Shown in pieces: positions 30,786 through 39,987 of a stretch of DNA of 64,000 nucleotides. Location of the stretch: the NCBI GenBank assembly GCA_024281995.1, contig JAMWZW010000001.1:372001-436000 (forward strand), written 5' to 3'. The position numbers and the translations under genes are program-made. The notes under the pieces were generated by a model, which had not been told where the DNA came from, searched no databases, and worked only from the letters and a program-made list of their open reading frames with translations. The DNA is from Nitrosomonas sp. (GTDB lineage Bacteria; Pseudomonadota; Gammaproteobacteria; Burkholderiales; Nitrosomonadaceae). Numbering within the stretch: position 1 is the stretch's first letter; each line of letters begins with the position of its first letter.

Positions 30786-32896
30786 GAAATTTTCTCCCAG
30801 ATAGTGACTTCCGACAGCGTGTGCTGGAATTTACGCTTGGTTTCACGAATCACAAAAGGTACGGCCACGGGTTCTTGGATCAAACGGAAATGCTTACCGA
30901 GAATTTCTTTCAGGCCATCCAGCGTGGTGAAATTTTCACCGTCACGTTTAAATCCGCCCACCCACGATTCTTTCTTGGTATGTTCCGTTAACCAGGTATA
31001 GGGCGATGTAATCATGAGTAAACCGCCACTATTGATGCGGGTATGGATACTGGTGAGCAGCTTAGCCGGATCGTACAGGCGATCGATTAAATTGGCGGCA
31101 AGAATCAGATCGTAACCGGTGAAAATTGGCTTCAGGTTGCACGCATCGCCCTGGAAAAACTCGACGTGATCTTTAATGTGATCCAATCCAAGGCTAGATA
31201 AGGTACGTTCCTTGTAGGAAATCAGTTCGCCTTCGTCGATCAAGGTGTAGCGTAAAATACCTTGTTGTGCCAGTTGCACGCCCTGACCGATAAAGCGTGC
31301 AGAAAAATCAATGCCGGTGACATGATCGAAATTGCGTGCCAGTTCGAAGGTGGAACGCCCGGAAGCGCACCCTAAATCCAGTGCAGTACGCTTAGGCCGG
31401 TTGCCCATTGCAGTGATGGCTATTTCTGCCAATGCCTTAGGGAAATTGGGCACGTCAAAGTACGTGTCACCGTAATGAAATTCAGCGTATTCCGACAGTA
31501 ATTTGTCAGTTTCATAATGCGAACTTGGTTGTGTTGCCGGTGCGTCCGAAACTACATAACGAAAGCCAGCATGCTGGAAGAAATGACGGCGGAACGCATA
31601 GCGCGAGCTGCGCAGCGATTCGTTACCACAGGAAATCCAGGAACCGCCTTTGATCAGGTTGTGTTGATTGTCAAAAGTGGGCGTGGTGAAATCGTCGTAT
31701 AACGGATGCACATCAAAGCCGGTGAATGGATAGGTCGGAGTTTCAGTCCACTGCCAGACGTTACCTGCGATATCAAAAAACTCGCCATGCGCGAATTCGG
31801 AAACGGGACAGCTGGAGGCATAATAATCCAGATGCAAATTGCCGCGAGCCCTTTCGTGCAGCGGAACTTCGAACAATTGCGCCACATCGTACAAGCGATA
31901 CCATTCGTCTTCCGTTGGCAACCTTACCGGTTGCTGGGAGATTGCAGCTTTCCAATTGCAAAAGGCTTTTGCCTCGTGATAGTTGACTTCTACCGGCCAA
32001 TTCCATGGCATCGGAACTTCTTCGGTCATCAAACGCAAATACCAGGTATCGCCTTTCTTTACCCAGAATGTCGGATGCTCCGCTTGCGTGAATTTTTGCC
32101 AGGAGCGGCCTTCTTCCTGCCAGTAGCTGGCGGTGCGATAGCCGTTGGCTTCGACAAAAGGTAGGAATTCTTCATTGCTGACCAAATACTTACTGGCTTG
32201 AAAAGCGGGAATGTCGGCCGTGTGCAAGCCATATTCATTGTCCCAGCCGTAATGTTGTTGGTCGGTTCTGCTTTTACTGATGGTAATAGTGCCTGCCGTG
32301 ACGTTGATCAGTTCGTTGTGTGGCGCGTTACCGGAATGCCGGCATGGTTGCCAGTTTGGGTGGGGTTGCACGAACTCAAGCGCATGCTGGCGAATCAGTA
32401 CCGATGATGTTTCCAGATGGATACGTTCGTGTTCAATGCCCATCAGTATTGGCCACCATGAGCTTTCCCAAGTAATCGGCAACACCAACGGCATGTCGGA
32501 AATCAGTTTGTCGACTATGTTGCGCATGGTTTTACGGTAACTGCGGACTTCTTCCACAGTAGGCCAATCGTAATGTGTGCTGTCCAGATCATCCCAACTC
32601 ATTTCATCGACACCGACAGCAAAAATGGATTCCAGTTTAGGGTTGATGCGTTCAGAAATAAGTCCCGCTAAAATTAACTTATTGACAAAGAATGTAGCTG
32701 TATGCCCGAGATAGAAAATCAATGGGTGGCGCAACGAAATGGGCTTTTTGTAATAAGCCTGGTCGTTACGCAGCATTTCAAAAAGCTCTTCATAACGATC
32801 CAATGTGGTATGAAAATAATTGCGTATCTCTGATCGTTTTAAGTTGATATCGCTACTATCTAACAAAGGTGTTCTTTGAAATAAAGGTTGTACCAT
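30782..32896 (-). CDS. ovoA: OvoA: 5-histidylcysteine sulfoxide synthase / N-methyltransferase
   Basis: Bifunctional enzyme of ovothiol synthesis. Its iron-dependent sulfoxide synthase joins cysteine to C5 of histidine, and its methyltransferase later methylates 5-thiohistidine at the imidazole. The 704-residue chain has a DinB-like N-domain with the iron ligands in FYLGHTATFF (H65) and GIEHERIHLE (H156, H160). An FGE/sulfatase-modifying-like domain covers about 195-440 (for example VRLPTEDEWYRLYD and FDIAGNVWQWTET). A Rossmann methyltransferase begins near 500 (ALDLGCASGRSTFELA). Ergothioneine EgtB lacks the fused methyltransferase. It is coupled to ovoB and divergent from the arsenic-type cluster across 202 bases. 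Confidence 0.93.
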   Translation of the reverse strand: MVQPLFQRTPLLDSSDINLKRSEIRNYFHTTLDRYEELFEMLRNDQAYYKKPISLRHPLIFYLGHTATFFVNKLILAGLISERINPKLESIFAVGVDEMSWDDLDSTHYDWPTVEEVRSYRKTMRNIVDKLISDMPLVLPITWESSWWPILMGIEHERIHLETSSVLIRQHALEFVQPHPNWQPCRHSGNAPHNELINVTAGTITISKSRTDQQHYGWDNEYGLHTADIPAFQASKYLVSNEEFLPFVEANGYRTASYWQEEGRSWQKFTQAEHPTFWVKKGDTWYLRLMTEEVPMPWNWPVEVNYHEAKAFCNWKAAISQQPVRLPTEDEWYRLYDVAQLFEVPLHERARGNLHLDYYASSCPVSEFAHGEFFDIAGNVWQWTETPTYPFTGFDVHPLYDDFTTPTFDNQHNLIKGGSWISCGNESLRSSRYAFRRHFFQHAGFRYVVSDAPATQPSSHYETDKLLSEYAEFHYGDTYFDVPNFPKALAEIAITAMGNRPKRTALDLGCASGRSTFELARNFDHVTGIDFSARFIGQGVQLAQQGILRYTLIDEGELISYKERTLSSLGLDHIKDHVEFFQGDACNLKPIFTGYDLILAANLIDRLYDPAKLLTSIHTRINSGGLLMITSPYTWLTEHTKKESWVGGFKRDGENFTTLDGLKEILGKHFRLIQEPVAVPFVIRETKRKFQHTLSEVTIWEKIS

Positions 32897-33098
32897 ATTT
32901 TAGTTTTTAACAAATTATTCACTACTTGAGCGGTATTATAACTCCTCAGATTTTTTAGATCATAAGCAATCGGAATAAATGTTCTTTGTATTTGATTTAT
33001 AAAGACTAAAAAGGAGCGAAAGCGGTTTGGGCAATCCCTTTTGGTGTTAGGGATATCAAGGAATTAGTTTAATAATAGATGCAAAAAAACACACTCAT

Positions 33099-33776
33099 AT
33101 GACAGAAATTGCCTTAGTTTTAGTGTGCAAGCGACCCATACTCGGCAATGGCAAACAGAGGTTAGTCGCTAGTTTGGGTATTGGAATAACCCAGCAGGTT
33201 GCCAGTGCACTACTGGCTTGTGCGCTAGAAGATGCGTGCGAATGGCCGGATCCGGTAGTCATTGCACCCGCTGAAGTGAGTGACACCGAGTGGGCGCAAG
33301 CTTTAGCAGCGGTAATTCCTTCTCCGGTTATCATTGTGCCACAAATCGCGGGAAATCTGGGGCAGCGCTTGAATGCACTGGATCAAACATTGCGAGCGCA
33401 GGGCATGAAGCAACTTATTTTCATCGGCAGTGATGCGCCAGGGTTGACCGCAACAGATTATTTAGTAGCTCGTGTTGCATTGCAACACAGTGATGTGGCG
33501 TTGATTCCCGCGCTCGATGGTGGCGTCGTGTTGATGGGGAACCGTTGCGCATGGCCGGATTTGTCAGCACTGCCTTGGAGCAGCGGACAATTAGGAATAA
33601 CATTAAAACATGCTTGTCACTGCGTGGGCCTATCCGTAGCTACTTTGGAACAAAACTATGATGTCGATGAACCGCATGACGTGATGAAACTGGTATCTTT
33701 ACTGCAACAGGATGCGCGGCCAGCGCGCCGTGCACTGCTTGAATTGGTAACAACGCTGTCATTTCCATCCTTGTGA
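33099..33776 (+). CDS. TIGR04282-type glycosyltransferase (DUF2064)
   Basis: A 225-residue GT-A-like nucleotidyl/glycosyltransferase of the rSAM/selenodomain-associated transferase 1 family. The start IALVLVCKRPILGNGKQRL fits the family's KxP..G..KTRL pattern, then FIGSDAPGLTATDYL, with the metal-binding Asp, and ALIPALDGGVVLMG. These proteins occur beside ArsM and radical SAM genes in presumed arsenosugar clusters. The exact sugar and acceptor are unknown. It is the first gene of a nine-gene run. Seven bases separate it from the next transferase. Confidence 0.86.
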   Translation: MTEIALVLVCKRPILGNGKQRLVASLGIGITQQVASALLACALEDACEWPDPVVIAPAEVSDTEWAQALAAVIPSPVIIVPQIAGNLGQRLNALDQTLRAQGMKQLIFIGSDAPGLTATDYLVARVALQHSDVALIPALDGGVVLMGNRCAWPDLSALPWSSGQLGITLKHACHCVGLSVATLEQNYDVDEPHDVMKLVSLLQQDARPARRALLELVTTLSFPSL

Positions 33777-33783
33777 GTCATTA

Positions 33784-34473
33784 ATGCATAAATTCAGCGT
33801 AATCATTCCTTGTTTTCACGATGATGATAAGCTCGCGCACTTACTTGCGCAATTGCAACAGCTGCCAAATAAAGTGTGGCAGGTTATTGTCGTTGATGCC
33901 GCCGGCACTTCGCAGTGCGCTGAAATCTGTAAGCAGTTCGGGGCATTGCAAATAAAAACAGAACCTTGCCGTGGCCAACAGTTACGCACAGGTGCGGCGC
34001 AAGCAATGGGTGATGTCTTGTGGTTTTTACATGCCGATGCGCAATTATCGCCAGATCCTTTGACAGCTATGGCGCTTGCATTGGCGCGAGGTGCGATTGG
34101 TGGCTACTTTCGTTTTAATTTTTCCAGGCCGCGTGCGTGGCCAGCCCCGATTTTGGAAGCGGCGATTGCATGGCGTTGCCGTTTCGGTGTTCCATACGGT
34201 GACCAAGGAATTTTTATCACGCGGGAGACTTATCACCAAATAGGCGGTCATGCGTCGTGGCCATTGTTTGAAGAAGTGTCTTTGGTACGTGGTGCAAGGC
34301 ATTTAGGCAAGTTTTTGCCGCTGGATGAACCTATTTATATCGATTCCCGCCGTTGGCAGCGTGACGGCTGGTGGCGGCGTACATGGCATAATCGCAAGCT
34401 GAGCTTTTATTTCATGTGCGGCGTTTCGCCTCACAAATTGGCTGCGCGATATCATTCTAAAATTGATTCATGA
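33784..34473 (+). CDS. TIGR04283-type GT2 glycosyltransferase
   Basis: A 229-residue family 2 glycosyltransferase (rSAM/selenodomain-associated transferase 2). The N-terminus FSVIIPCFHDDDKLAHLL starts the nucleotide-binding fold. CRGQQLRTGAAQAMGDVLWF and LHADAQLSP supply the acceptor and DxD-like motifs. RFGVPYGDQGIFITRETY, then GGHASWPLFEEVSLV, are hallmarks of the subfamily. It pairs with the preceding TIGR04282 protein and probably acts in the same transfer. No membrane segment is predicted. Confidence 0.9.
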   Translation: MHKFSVIIPCFHDDDKLAHLLAQLQQLPNKVWQVIVVDAAGTSQCAEICKQFGALQIKTEPCRGQQLRTGAAQAMGDVLWFLHADAQLSPDPLTAMALALARGAIGGYFRFNFSRPRAWPAPILEAAIAWRCRFGVPYGDQGIFITRETYHQIGGHASWPLFEEVSLVRGARHLGKFLPLDEPIYIDSRRWQRDGWWRRTWHNRKLSFYFMCGVSPHKLAARYHSKIDS

Positions 34474-34513
34474 ATGACATAATGTTGCAATTAATTCCGA
34501 AGGAAGAAAGATC

Positions 34514-35560
34514 ATGCAAGAGATCGTACAAAGATATTATGGCGAAACGCTGACCAGTAACCGCGATTTGCAAACTAACGCATGTTGCTCGGATGCAAGT
34601 TTTCCGCATTACGTGAAATCGCTGTTGGCGCAAGTACATGGCGAAGTACAGGCACGCTATTATGGCTGTGGTTTGATTTTGCCCGAATTACTGGAGGGAC
34701 TGACCATTCTTGATCTGGGCTGCGGCGCCGGGCGCGATGTGTATGTATTGTCACAATTGGTTGGAGAGAAGGGTCAGGTTATCGGCGTGGATATGACCGA
34801 AGAGCAATTGGCGCTGGCACGGCAGTATGAAAAATATCATCAGAAAACATTCGGTTACAAACACAGCAATGTGCGATTTTTGCACGGCTACATTGAACGC
34901 TTACATGAAATTGAATTGTCTGATGCTAGCGTGGATATCATCGTATCTAATTGTGTGATTAATCTCGCGCCCGATAAGGGAGCTGTTTTGCGCGAAGCTT
35001 TCCGTGTCCTGAAGCCCGGTGGCGAATTGTATTTTTCCGATGTTTATAGTGACCGGCGGATTCCAGCAGCCTTGATGCACGATGCGGTTTTGTATGGCGA
35101 GTGTTTAAGTGGCGCATTGTATTGGAACGATTTTTTGCAACTGGCACGCAAGCATGGCTTCACAGATCCGCGTTTGGTCGACGATCGTTCAATCACCATT
35201 GAGAACCCGGAATTGGCGGAAAAAACGGGTAATATTCGTTTTTACTCAGCTACTTATCGTTTGTTTAAGCTGCATAATCTGGAATGGGCTTGTGAGGATC
35301 ATGGGCAGGCGGTAGTGTATCGTGGCACCATTCCAAATCATCACCATGCATTTCACTTTGATAAGCATCATCTGATTGAAACTGGTAAGCAATTTCCAGT
35401 ATGCGGCAACACCTGGCGTATGCTGCACGATACACGTTTCAACAAGCATTTTGATTTCTATGGCAACTTTGACCAGCATTTTGGTATTTTTCCAGGTTGT
35501 GGTATGGGTATTCCCTTTAGTGATGCTGACGTAAGTATGCAGAAAAGCGGGTGTTGTTAG
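34514..35560 (+). CDS. arsM: ArsM-like arsenite S-adenosylmethyltransferase
   Basis: SAM-dependent methyltransferase of 348 residues, the long form related to ArsM/AS3MT. The SAM loop is ILDLGCGAGRDVYVLSQLVG (about 65-84). The As(III)-binding cysteines expected for ArsM have counterparts in TNACCSD (C24, C25), VSNCVINL (C147) and LYGECLSG (C197). The C-terminal part (VCGNTWRMLHDTRF) is also AS3MT-like, and the chain ends GCC. The ribosome-binding site is GAAGGAAGAAAG. The adjacent radical SAM gene begins one base after its stop. No arsR-type repressor or arsenite efflux gene lies in the window. Confidence 0.87.
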   Translation: MQEIVQRYYGETLTSNRDLQTNACCSDASFPHYVKSLLAQVHGEVQARYYGCGLILPELLEGLTILDLGCGAGRDVYVLSQLVGEKGQVIGVDMTEEQLALARQYEKYHQKTFGYKHSNVRFLHGYIERLHEIELSDASVDIIVSNCVINLAPDKGAVLREAFRVLKPGGELYFSDVYSDRRIPAALMHDAVLYGECLSGALYWNDFLQLARKHGFTDPRLVDDRSITIENPELAEKTGNIRFYSATYRLFKLHNLEWACEDHGQAVVYRGTIPNHHHAFHFDKHHLIETGKQFPVCGNTWRMLHDTRFNKHFDFYGNFDQHFGIFPGCGMGIPFSDADVSMQKSGCC

Positions 35561-35561
35561 A

Positions 35562-36509
35562 ATGAATATTGATGTTGCGTTGATTTCTAGCGAACAGCAG
35601 AATCGTTCCAAACTGTGGTATGTGACGCCTGATAATAAGCCACGCGGTTTCATTCATTCGCATGGTTTGGATGAATTATGGTTTCATACCGGTACCGCAT
35701 GTAATTTGGCTTGTCCATTTTGCCTTGAGGGCTCAAAACCTGGCGATAATCGTTTGCAATTGATGCGTTTTGATGATGTCATGCCATTTATTGAAGAGGC
35801 ACTGGCGTTGGAGGTTAAGCAATTTTCATTTACCGGCGGGGAGCCATTTGTCAACAAGGATATGGTAAAAATTTTGGACGTTGCGTTGCGGCAACGACCA
35901 TGCATGGTGTTAACCAACGCTACTGAACCATTAATTAAACGCCTGCCGCAACTAAAAGGGTTGCGCAAACACCCTCACTCATTGCATTTCCGAGTTAGTT
36001 TGGATCATTTCATAGCAAGTGAGCATGACAAGCGCCGCGGTGAAGGTATGTTTGCTATGGCGTTACAGGGCCTGCGAGCCCTGCACGGTATGGGTTTTAG
36101 CGTATCGGTGGCGAATCAGGTTATCAAGGGATTGCCTGGGAATAAAATCGCGCAGAGTTTTGCTGAAGTATTTCGCCGCGCTGGTTTGCCGGCAAATTTG
36201 CCGCGCATTGAATTTCCTGAGTTTCATCCTCCAGGTGTTGCGGTTACTGCGCCACAGATTACGCAAAGTTGTATGGTAGATTATCAAACGGAATCAACTC
36301 GCCGGGAATTCATGTGCGCTTTCAGCCGTATGGTGGTGAAAAGCGATGGCGAATGCAAGGTTTATGCGTGTACCTTGGTGGATGATGATAGTGATTATGT
36401 GCTGGGAAAAAACCTGGCGGAGAGCTTGCAAGTGCCGGTAAGCCTGAAGCATCATCGCTGCTATAGTTGTTTCCGTTATGGCGCTTCGTGCAGCGAAATG
36501 AAACGCTAG
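35562..36509 (+). CDS. Radical SAM enzyme of the arsenic-type cluster
   Basis: A 315-residue radical SAM protein. The cluster-binding CxxxCxxC is TACNLACPFCLEG (C47, C51, C54), and the SAM GGE motif is FSFTGGEPFVNKDM. Cys-rich C-terminal segments (CKVYACTLVDD and CYSCFRYGASCSE) suggest a SPASM/Twitch-like auxiliary Fe-S site. By position after arsM and two transferases it takes the place of ArsS, which adds 5'-deoxyadenosyl to methylated arsenic. It lacks the usual ArsS DUF3641-like C-terminus as far as can be seen, so it may be a different enzyme with an analogous job. No in-frame TGA/selenocysteine occurs. Confidence 0.72.
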   Translation: MNIDVALISSEQQNRSKLWYVTPDNKPRGFIHSHGLDELWFHTGTACNLACPFCLEGSKPGDNRLQLMRFDDVMPFIEEALALEVKQFSFTGGEPFVNKDMVKILDVALRQRPCMVLTNATEPLIKRLPQLKGLRKHPHSLHFRVSLDHFIASEHDKRRGEGMFAMALQGLRALHGMGFSVSVANQVIKGLPGNKIAQSFAEVFRRAGLPANLPRIEFPEFHPPGVAVTAPQITQSCMVDYQTESTRREFMCAFSRMVVKSDGECKVYACTLVDDDSDYVLGKNLAESLQVPVSLKHHRCYSCFRYGASCSEMKR

Positions 36510-36583
36510 CGGTTTACTTGTTAATTAAATGAATACTGATAAAGACCAAAGAGATAGCTTGAATGGCTAGCATGTGAGTTGTC

Positions 36584-37426
36584 ATGCAAGAGATTTTACG
36601 ATGCCTAGTGGTTAATTCATTTTGTTTTGTGCTTGCTATGGGCTATGCCGCTCAGCTCGGTGCGCAAACAAAAAATACTTCGCAACGGCTGGTTGTGACC
36701 GGTTCGAGTACCATCGCACCTCTGGTGAATGAAATCGCCCGGCGATTTGAATCAACTCATCCGGAGATGCGTATCGATGTGCAAACAGGGGGTTCTTCGC
36801 GCGGTATCACCGAGGTACGTCAAGGAATTGCTGCGATTGGCATGGTGTCGCGTGCGTTGAAGTCGGATGAAAGGAATTTGCACGCCTTCACGATTGCGCA
36901 AGATGGCATTGGTGTCATTGTGCATGCTAGTAACCCAGTTACTGGATTTAGTCGACAACAAATCGCGGACATTTATACCGGCAAAATCACACGCTGGAAA
37001 GTCTTGGGTGGTGCCGACGAACGCATTACCGTGATCCATAAAGCCGAAGGCCGATCTACATTGGAGCTGTTTGTGGATTATATTCAACGTAGAAATAGTG
37101 AAATCAAGCCGCATGTCATCATCGGCGATAACGCGCAAGGTATCAAAGCAGTGACCGGCAATCCGCATGCCATCGGTTATGTTTCCATCGGTGCGGCGGA
37201 ATTTGAGATACGGCGCGGCTTGCCGTTGCGCTTATTGCCGTTGGATGGCATAGCGGCTTCCGTGGAGGCTGTGCGACAAGGCATTTTCCCTTTATCGCGT
37301 CCGCTGAATTTGGTGACTTTAGGAGAACCGCAAGGTTTGGCGCTTGAATTCATCGAGTTCGCCCGCTCGCCGCAAGTTCATGATCTCGTGGAAGCGCAAT
37401 ATTTCATTCCGGTCAATGCCGATTGA
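36584..37426 (+). CDS. PstS-like phosphate (or arsenate) binding protein
   Basis: Periplasmic substrate-binding protein of 280 residues. The signal peptide ends near LGAQTKN (residue 28). Oxyanion-binding loops include VVTGSSTIAPLVNE, QTGGSSRGITEV and the segment KAEGRSTLELFVDYI. The fold is that of PstS, but the protein is shorter than E. coli PstS (346). It precedes complete PstC, PstA and PstB genes in overlapping order. Within an arsenic-type cluster it could import phosphate to outcompete arsenate, or bring arsenate in. Sequence alone does not decide. Confidence 0.85.
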   Translation: MQEILRCLVVNSFCFVLAMGYAAQLGAQTKNTSQRLVVTGSSTIAPLVNEIARRFESTHPEMRIDVQTGGSSRGITEVRQGIAAIGMVSRALKSDERNLHAFTIAQDGIGVIVHASNPVTGFSRQQIADIYTGKITRWKVLGGADERITVIHKAEGRSTLELFVDYIQRRNSEIKPHVIIGDNAQGIKAVTGNPHAIGYVSIGAAEFEIRRGLPLRLLPLDGIAASVEAVRQGIFPLSRPLNLVTLGEPQGLALEFIEFARSPQVHDLVEAQYFIPVNAD

Positions 37427-38258
37427 TCAATGGCTACCCGGCGTATTGCGCGCGGGTGCATTGATAGCCTTGCTGATCATGTTATTTATTCTGATTTTTC
37501 TGATCGGTGAGTCCTGGCCGGTATTATCGAAATTATCCATCGCGCAGCTTGTTACTGATTCATCCTGGCATCCGCTGGAAGGCGCGTACAATCTCATGCC
37601 CATGTTAACCGGCACGGTGCTGGCCAGCACCGGCGCATTGTTGCTGGCTATTCCGCTAGGCTTGGCATCCGCGCTGTTCACACTGTTTTATGCACCACGG
37701 TATTTGGCGGTTAGTTACAAGCGGCTCATCGAGTTGCTCGCGGGAATTCCTTCCGTGGTTTTCGGATTTTGGGGACTGACCGTGCTGGTGCCGCTGATTA
37801 ATCAATGGCACCCGCCGGGCGCGAGTTTGCTGGCTGGTATATTGGTGCTGACGCTGATGATTTTGCCGACGGTCACCGTGACGGCGCACGCTGCCTTGGC
37901 GGCAGTATCGGATGAATTAGCGCGTAACGCGGCTGCATTGGGTTTGTCGCGTTGGGGAACGATTCAGGGGGTTATGTTGCCTGCTGCGAAAGCCGGGATC
38001 AGCGCCGGCATCATGCTAGCGGCGGCACGCGCGCTAGGCGAAACCATGGCGGTATTGATGGTGGCGGGCAATGTGGTGCAATACCCGGAAACCGTGTTTG
38101 ATCCGGTACGTACTTTGGCGGCCAACATTGCATTGGAAACAGCGTATGCGATGGGAGATCATAGGGCCGTGCTGTTCGTGTCGGGTCTGTTATTGATGGG
38201 ACTGATCATGGTGTTTTCCGCTTTGGCGGAAGCGTTGGAGAAACAGCAACATGCATGA
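37416..38258 (+). CDS. pstC: Phosphate-type ABC permease PstC
   Basis: Inner-membrane permease of 280 residues with six helices. The PstC-type segment AIPLGLASALFTLFYAP and the ABC-binding EAA loop (ALGLSRWGTIQGVMLPAAKAG) are clear. ALGETMAVLMVAGN is also typical. ATG 37416 overlaps the pstS-like stop by 11 bases. A longer in-frame extension beginning with TTG at 37344 lies inside the upstream gene and is unlikely. The stop overlaps the start of pstA. Confidence 0.88.
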   Translation: MPIDQWLPGVLRAGALIALLIMLFILIFLIGESWPVLSKLSIAQLVTDSSWHPLEGAYNLMPMLTGTVLASTGALLLAIPLGLASALFTLFYAPRYLAVSYKRLIELLAGIPSVVFGFWGLTVLVPLINQWHPPGASLLAGILVLTLMILPTVTVTAHAALAAVSDELARNAAALGLSRWGTIQGVMLPAAKAGISAGIMLAAARALGETMAVLMVAGNVVQYPETVFDPVRTLAANIALETAYAMGDHRAVLFVSGLLLMGLIMVFSALAEALEKQQHA

Positions 38259-39117
38259 TGCGGCACGTAAACGAAGCTTGCGTAAGCTGCGCGAAAATGC
38301 CGCGCAGTGTGTGATTTATTCTGCAGTAATGCTGGTCAGTGCGGTTTTTATCTGGCTGTTAATTGATCTGCTACGCGGCGGTCTTTCGCATTTATCATGG
38401 GAATTTATCACTGAACTGCCTCGTGATGCCGGACGGGCAGGGGGAATCGCATCCATCCTGGTATCAACACTGCTGATACTACTGGTGGCGGTGCTCACCG
38501 CAGTTCCGGTCGCATGGATGACGGCAATTTTATTGGCGGAATTTGTTGCAACCGGCAGTTGGTTTGGAAAAGCGGTACGATTCAGTTTGTATGTGCTGGC
38601 AGGCGTGCCGTCTATTGTTTTCGGGTTGTTTGGTAATGCATTCTTTTGCGTGTATTTAGGATTGGGCTTTTCGATTTTATCCGGCGGTTTGACGCTGGCA
38701 TGTATGTTACTGCCGATTTTGGCGAGTACTGCGGAAGCGGGTCTACGCGCCGTGCCGCATATTTACCGGCTGACTGCTTCAGCCCTTGGGTTGTCACGCG
38801 CGGCGGCGTTGTTGCATTTGATACTGCCCGCTGCCGCACCGGTCATGGCGGCCGGTTTGCTACTGGGGATCGGGCGAGCTCTGGCGGAGACGGCGGTTTT
38901 ACTGTTTACCAGCGGCTATGCCGAGCGCATGCCGGATTCCTTGTTGGATTCCGGACGCGCATTGGCATTGCATATTTTCGATTTGTCGATGAATGTTCCT
39001 GGCGGCGATGAACCAGCCTATGCCTCAGCATTGGTGCTGGTGAGTCTGTTGCTTTGCATTAATATTTTGGCGATGAAGTTTGCCTATGGTTTGCAACGCA
39101 GTAAACTTATGCCATGA
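38251..39117 (+). CDS. pstA: Phosphate-type ABC permease PstA
   Basis: Second permease, 288 residues and six helices. AVLTAVPVAWMTAILLAEF and LAGVPSIVFGLFGNAF match PstA. The EAA loop is ALGLSRAAALLHLILPAAAP, and GIGRALAETAVLLFTSGYA follows. It overlaps pstC by eight bases and pstB by four (ATGA), so the transporter genes are tightly coupled. The stretch 38461-38520 is 57% G+C by count. Confidence 0.88.
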   Translation: MHDAARKRSLRKLRENAAQCVIYSAVMLVSAVFIWLLIDLLRGGLSHLSWEFITELPRDAGRAGGIASILVSTLLILLVAVLTAVPVAWMTAILLAEFVATGSWFGKAVRFSLYVLAGVPSIVFGLFGNAFFCVYLGLGFSILSGGLTLACMLLPILASTAEAGLRAVPHIYRLTASALGLSRAAALLHLILPAAAPVMAAGLLLGIGRALAETAVLLFTSGYAERMPDSLLDSGRALALHIFDLSMNVPGGDEPAYASALVLVSLLLCINILAMKFAYGLQRSKLMP

Positions 39118-39959
39118 CTATCGAACAATTAACAGACCCATGCGATTCTTTTACACTTGGGCCGCTTGAAGCGGGTCCGGCTTGCTGTGATCCGCAACCA
39201 GTGATTGAAGTAAAGAATTTGTCGTTGCGTTATCACGGCAAGCTTGCACTGAAACAAGTATCGCTGGATATTTATAAAGGTTGCATCACAGCATTGATCG
39301 GACCGTCCGGTTGCGGAAAAACCAGCTTGTTGTCTGCAGTCAACCGCCTGACCGATCTGATTCCAGGTTGCAGCGTGAATGGCCGGATTCTGGTGCAAGG
39401 CCGCAATATTTATGATCCGGATGAGAATGTTCAGGCATTGCGCCGCCAGGTTGGCATGGTGTTCCAGAAACCCACGCCATTTCCGCTTTCTATCCGCCGT
39501 AATCTGTCGTTGCCGCTGCATGAGCATGGCGTCACCCGGAAAGCGGAAGTAGCCGACATTTCCGAGCAGGCGCTGCGCGACGTTGGCTTATGGGATGAAG
39601 TTTGCGACCGCATGGATTCAGCAGCGCTTAATTTATCGGGTGGACAGCAACAGCGGCTTTGTATCGCGCGTGCCTTGGCATTGCAGCCGCAAATTTTATT
39701 GATGGATGAACCGTGCAGCGCACTCGATCCGATCGCTTCCGGTATCGTGGAAGACCTAATTGGCCGTTTGCGTGGCCGCTATACCGTCGTCATCGTTACG
39801 CATAATCTGGCGCAAGCCAGGCGTATCGCCAATTATGCGGCTTTTTTCTGGGTCAGTGAGCATGCCGGGCAGTTGATCGAATTTGGCCGCTGCCAGAAAA
39901 TTTTTGAATCACCCCGCCACGAATTAACTGCAGCTTATGTGAACGGGGTGAGAGGGTAA
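39114..39959 (+). CDS. pstB: Phosphate-type ABC ATPase PstB
   Basis: ATP-binding subunit of 281 residues. Walker A is GPSGCGKTSLL, the Q-loop VGMVFQKPTPFPLS is characteristic of PstB, the signature is LSGGQQQRLCIARALAL and Walker B is ILLMDEPCSALDP, with the switch His in VIVTHNLAQA. A 25-residue lead precedes the domain. No phoU or phoBR follows, unlike standard pst operons, so it may be regulated differently. The flavoprotein fusion gene follows after 28 bases. Confidence 0.92.
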   Translation: MTIEQLTDPCDSFTLGPLEAGPACCDPQPVIEVKNLSLRYHGKLALKQVSLDIYKGCITALIGPSGCGKTSLLSAVNRLTDLIPGCSVNGRILVQGRNIYDPDENVQALRRQVGMVFQKPTPFPLSIRRNLSLPLHEHGVTRKAEVADISEQALRDVGLWDEVCDRMDSAALNLSGGQQQRLCIARALALQPQILLMDEPCSALDPIASGIVEDLIGRLRGRYTVVIVTHNLAQARRIANYAAFFWVSEHAGQLIEFGRCQKIFESPRHELTAAYVNGVRG

Positions 39960-39987
39960 CGGCGATAAAATATCGTAAAGGAAAAAC

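Noticed and set aside
30378-31001. 207-codon plus-strand frame over ovoB and ovoA
   Set aside because: Antisense shadow of two well-supported genes in G+C-richer DNA.
31706-32164. 152-codon plus-strand frame inside ovoA
   Set aside because: Antisense shadow of the FGE-like domain of ovoA.
30782-32896. Ergothioneine synthase EgtB
   Set aside because: The fused C-terminal methyltransferase and the partner lyase overlap point to OvoA; no egtD gene is present.
36584-39959. Ordinary Pho-regulon pst operon
   Set aside because: phoU and phoBR are missing and it is embedded in the arsenic-type run, although phosphate transport itself remains possible.
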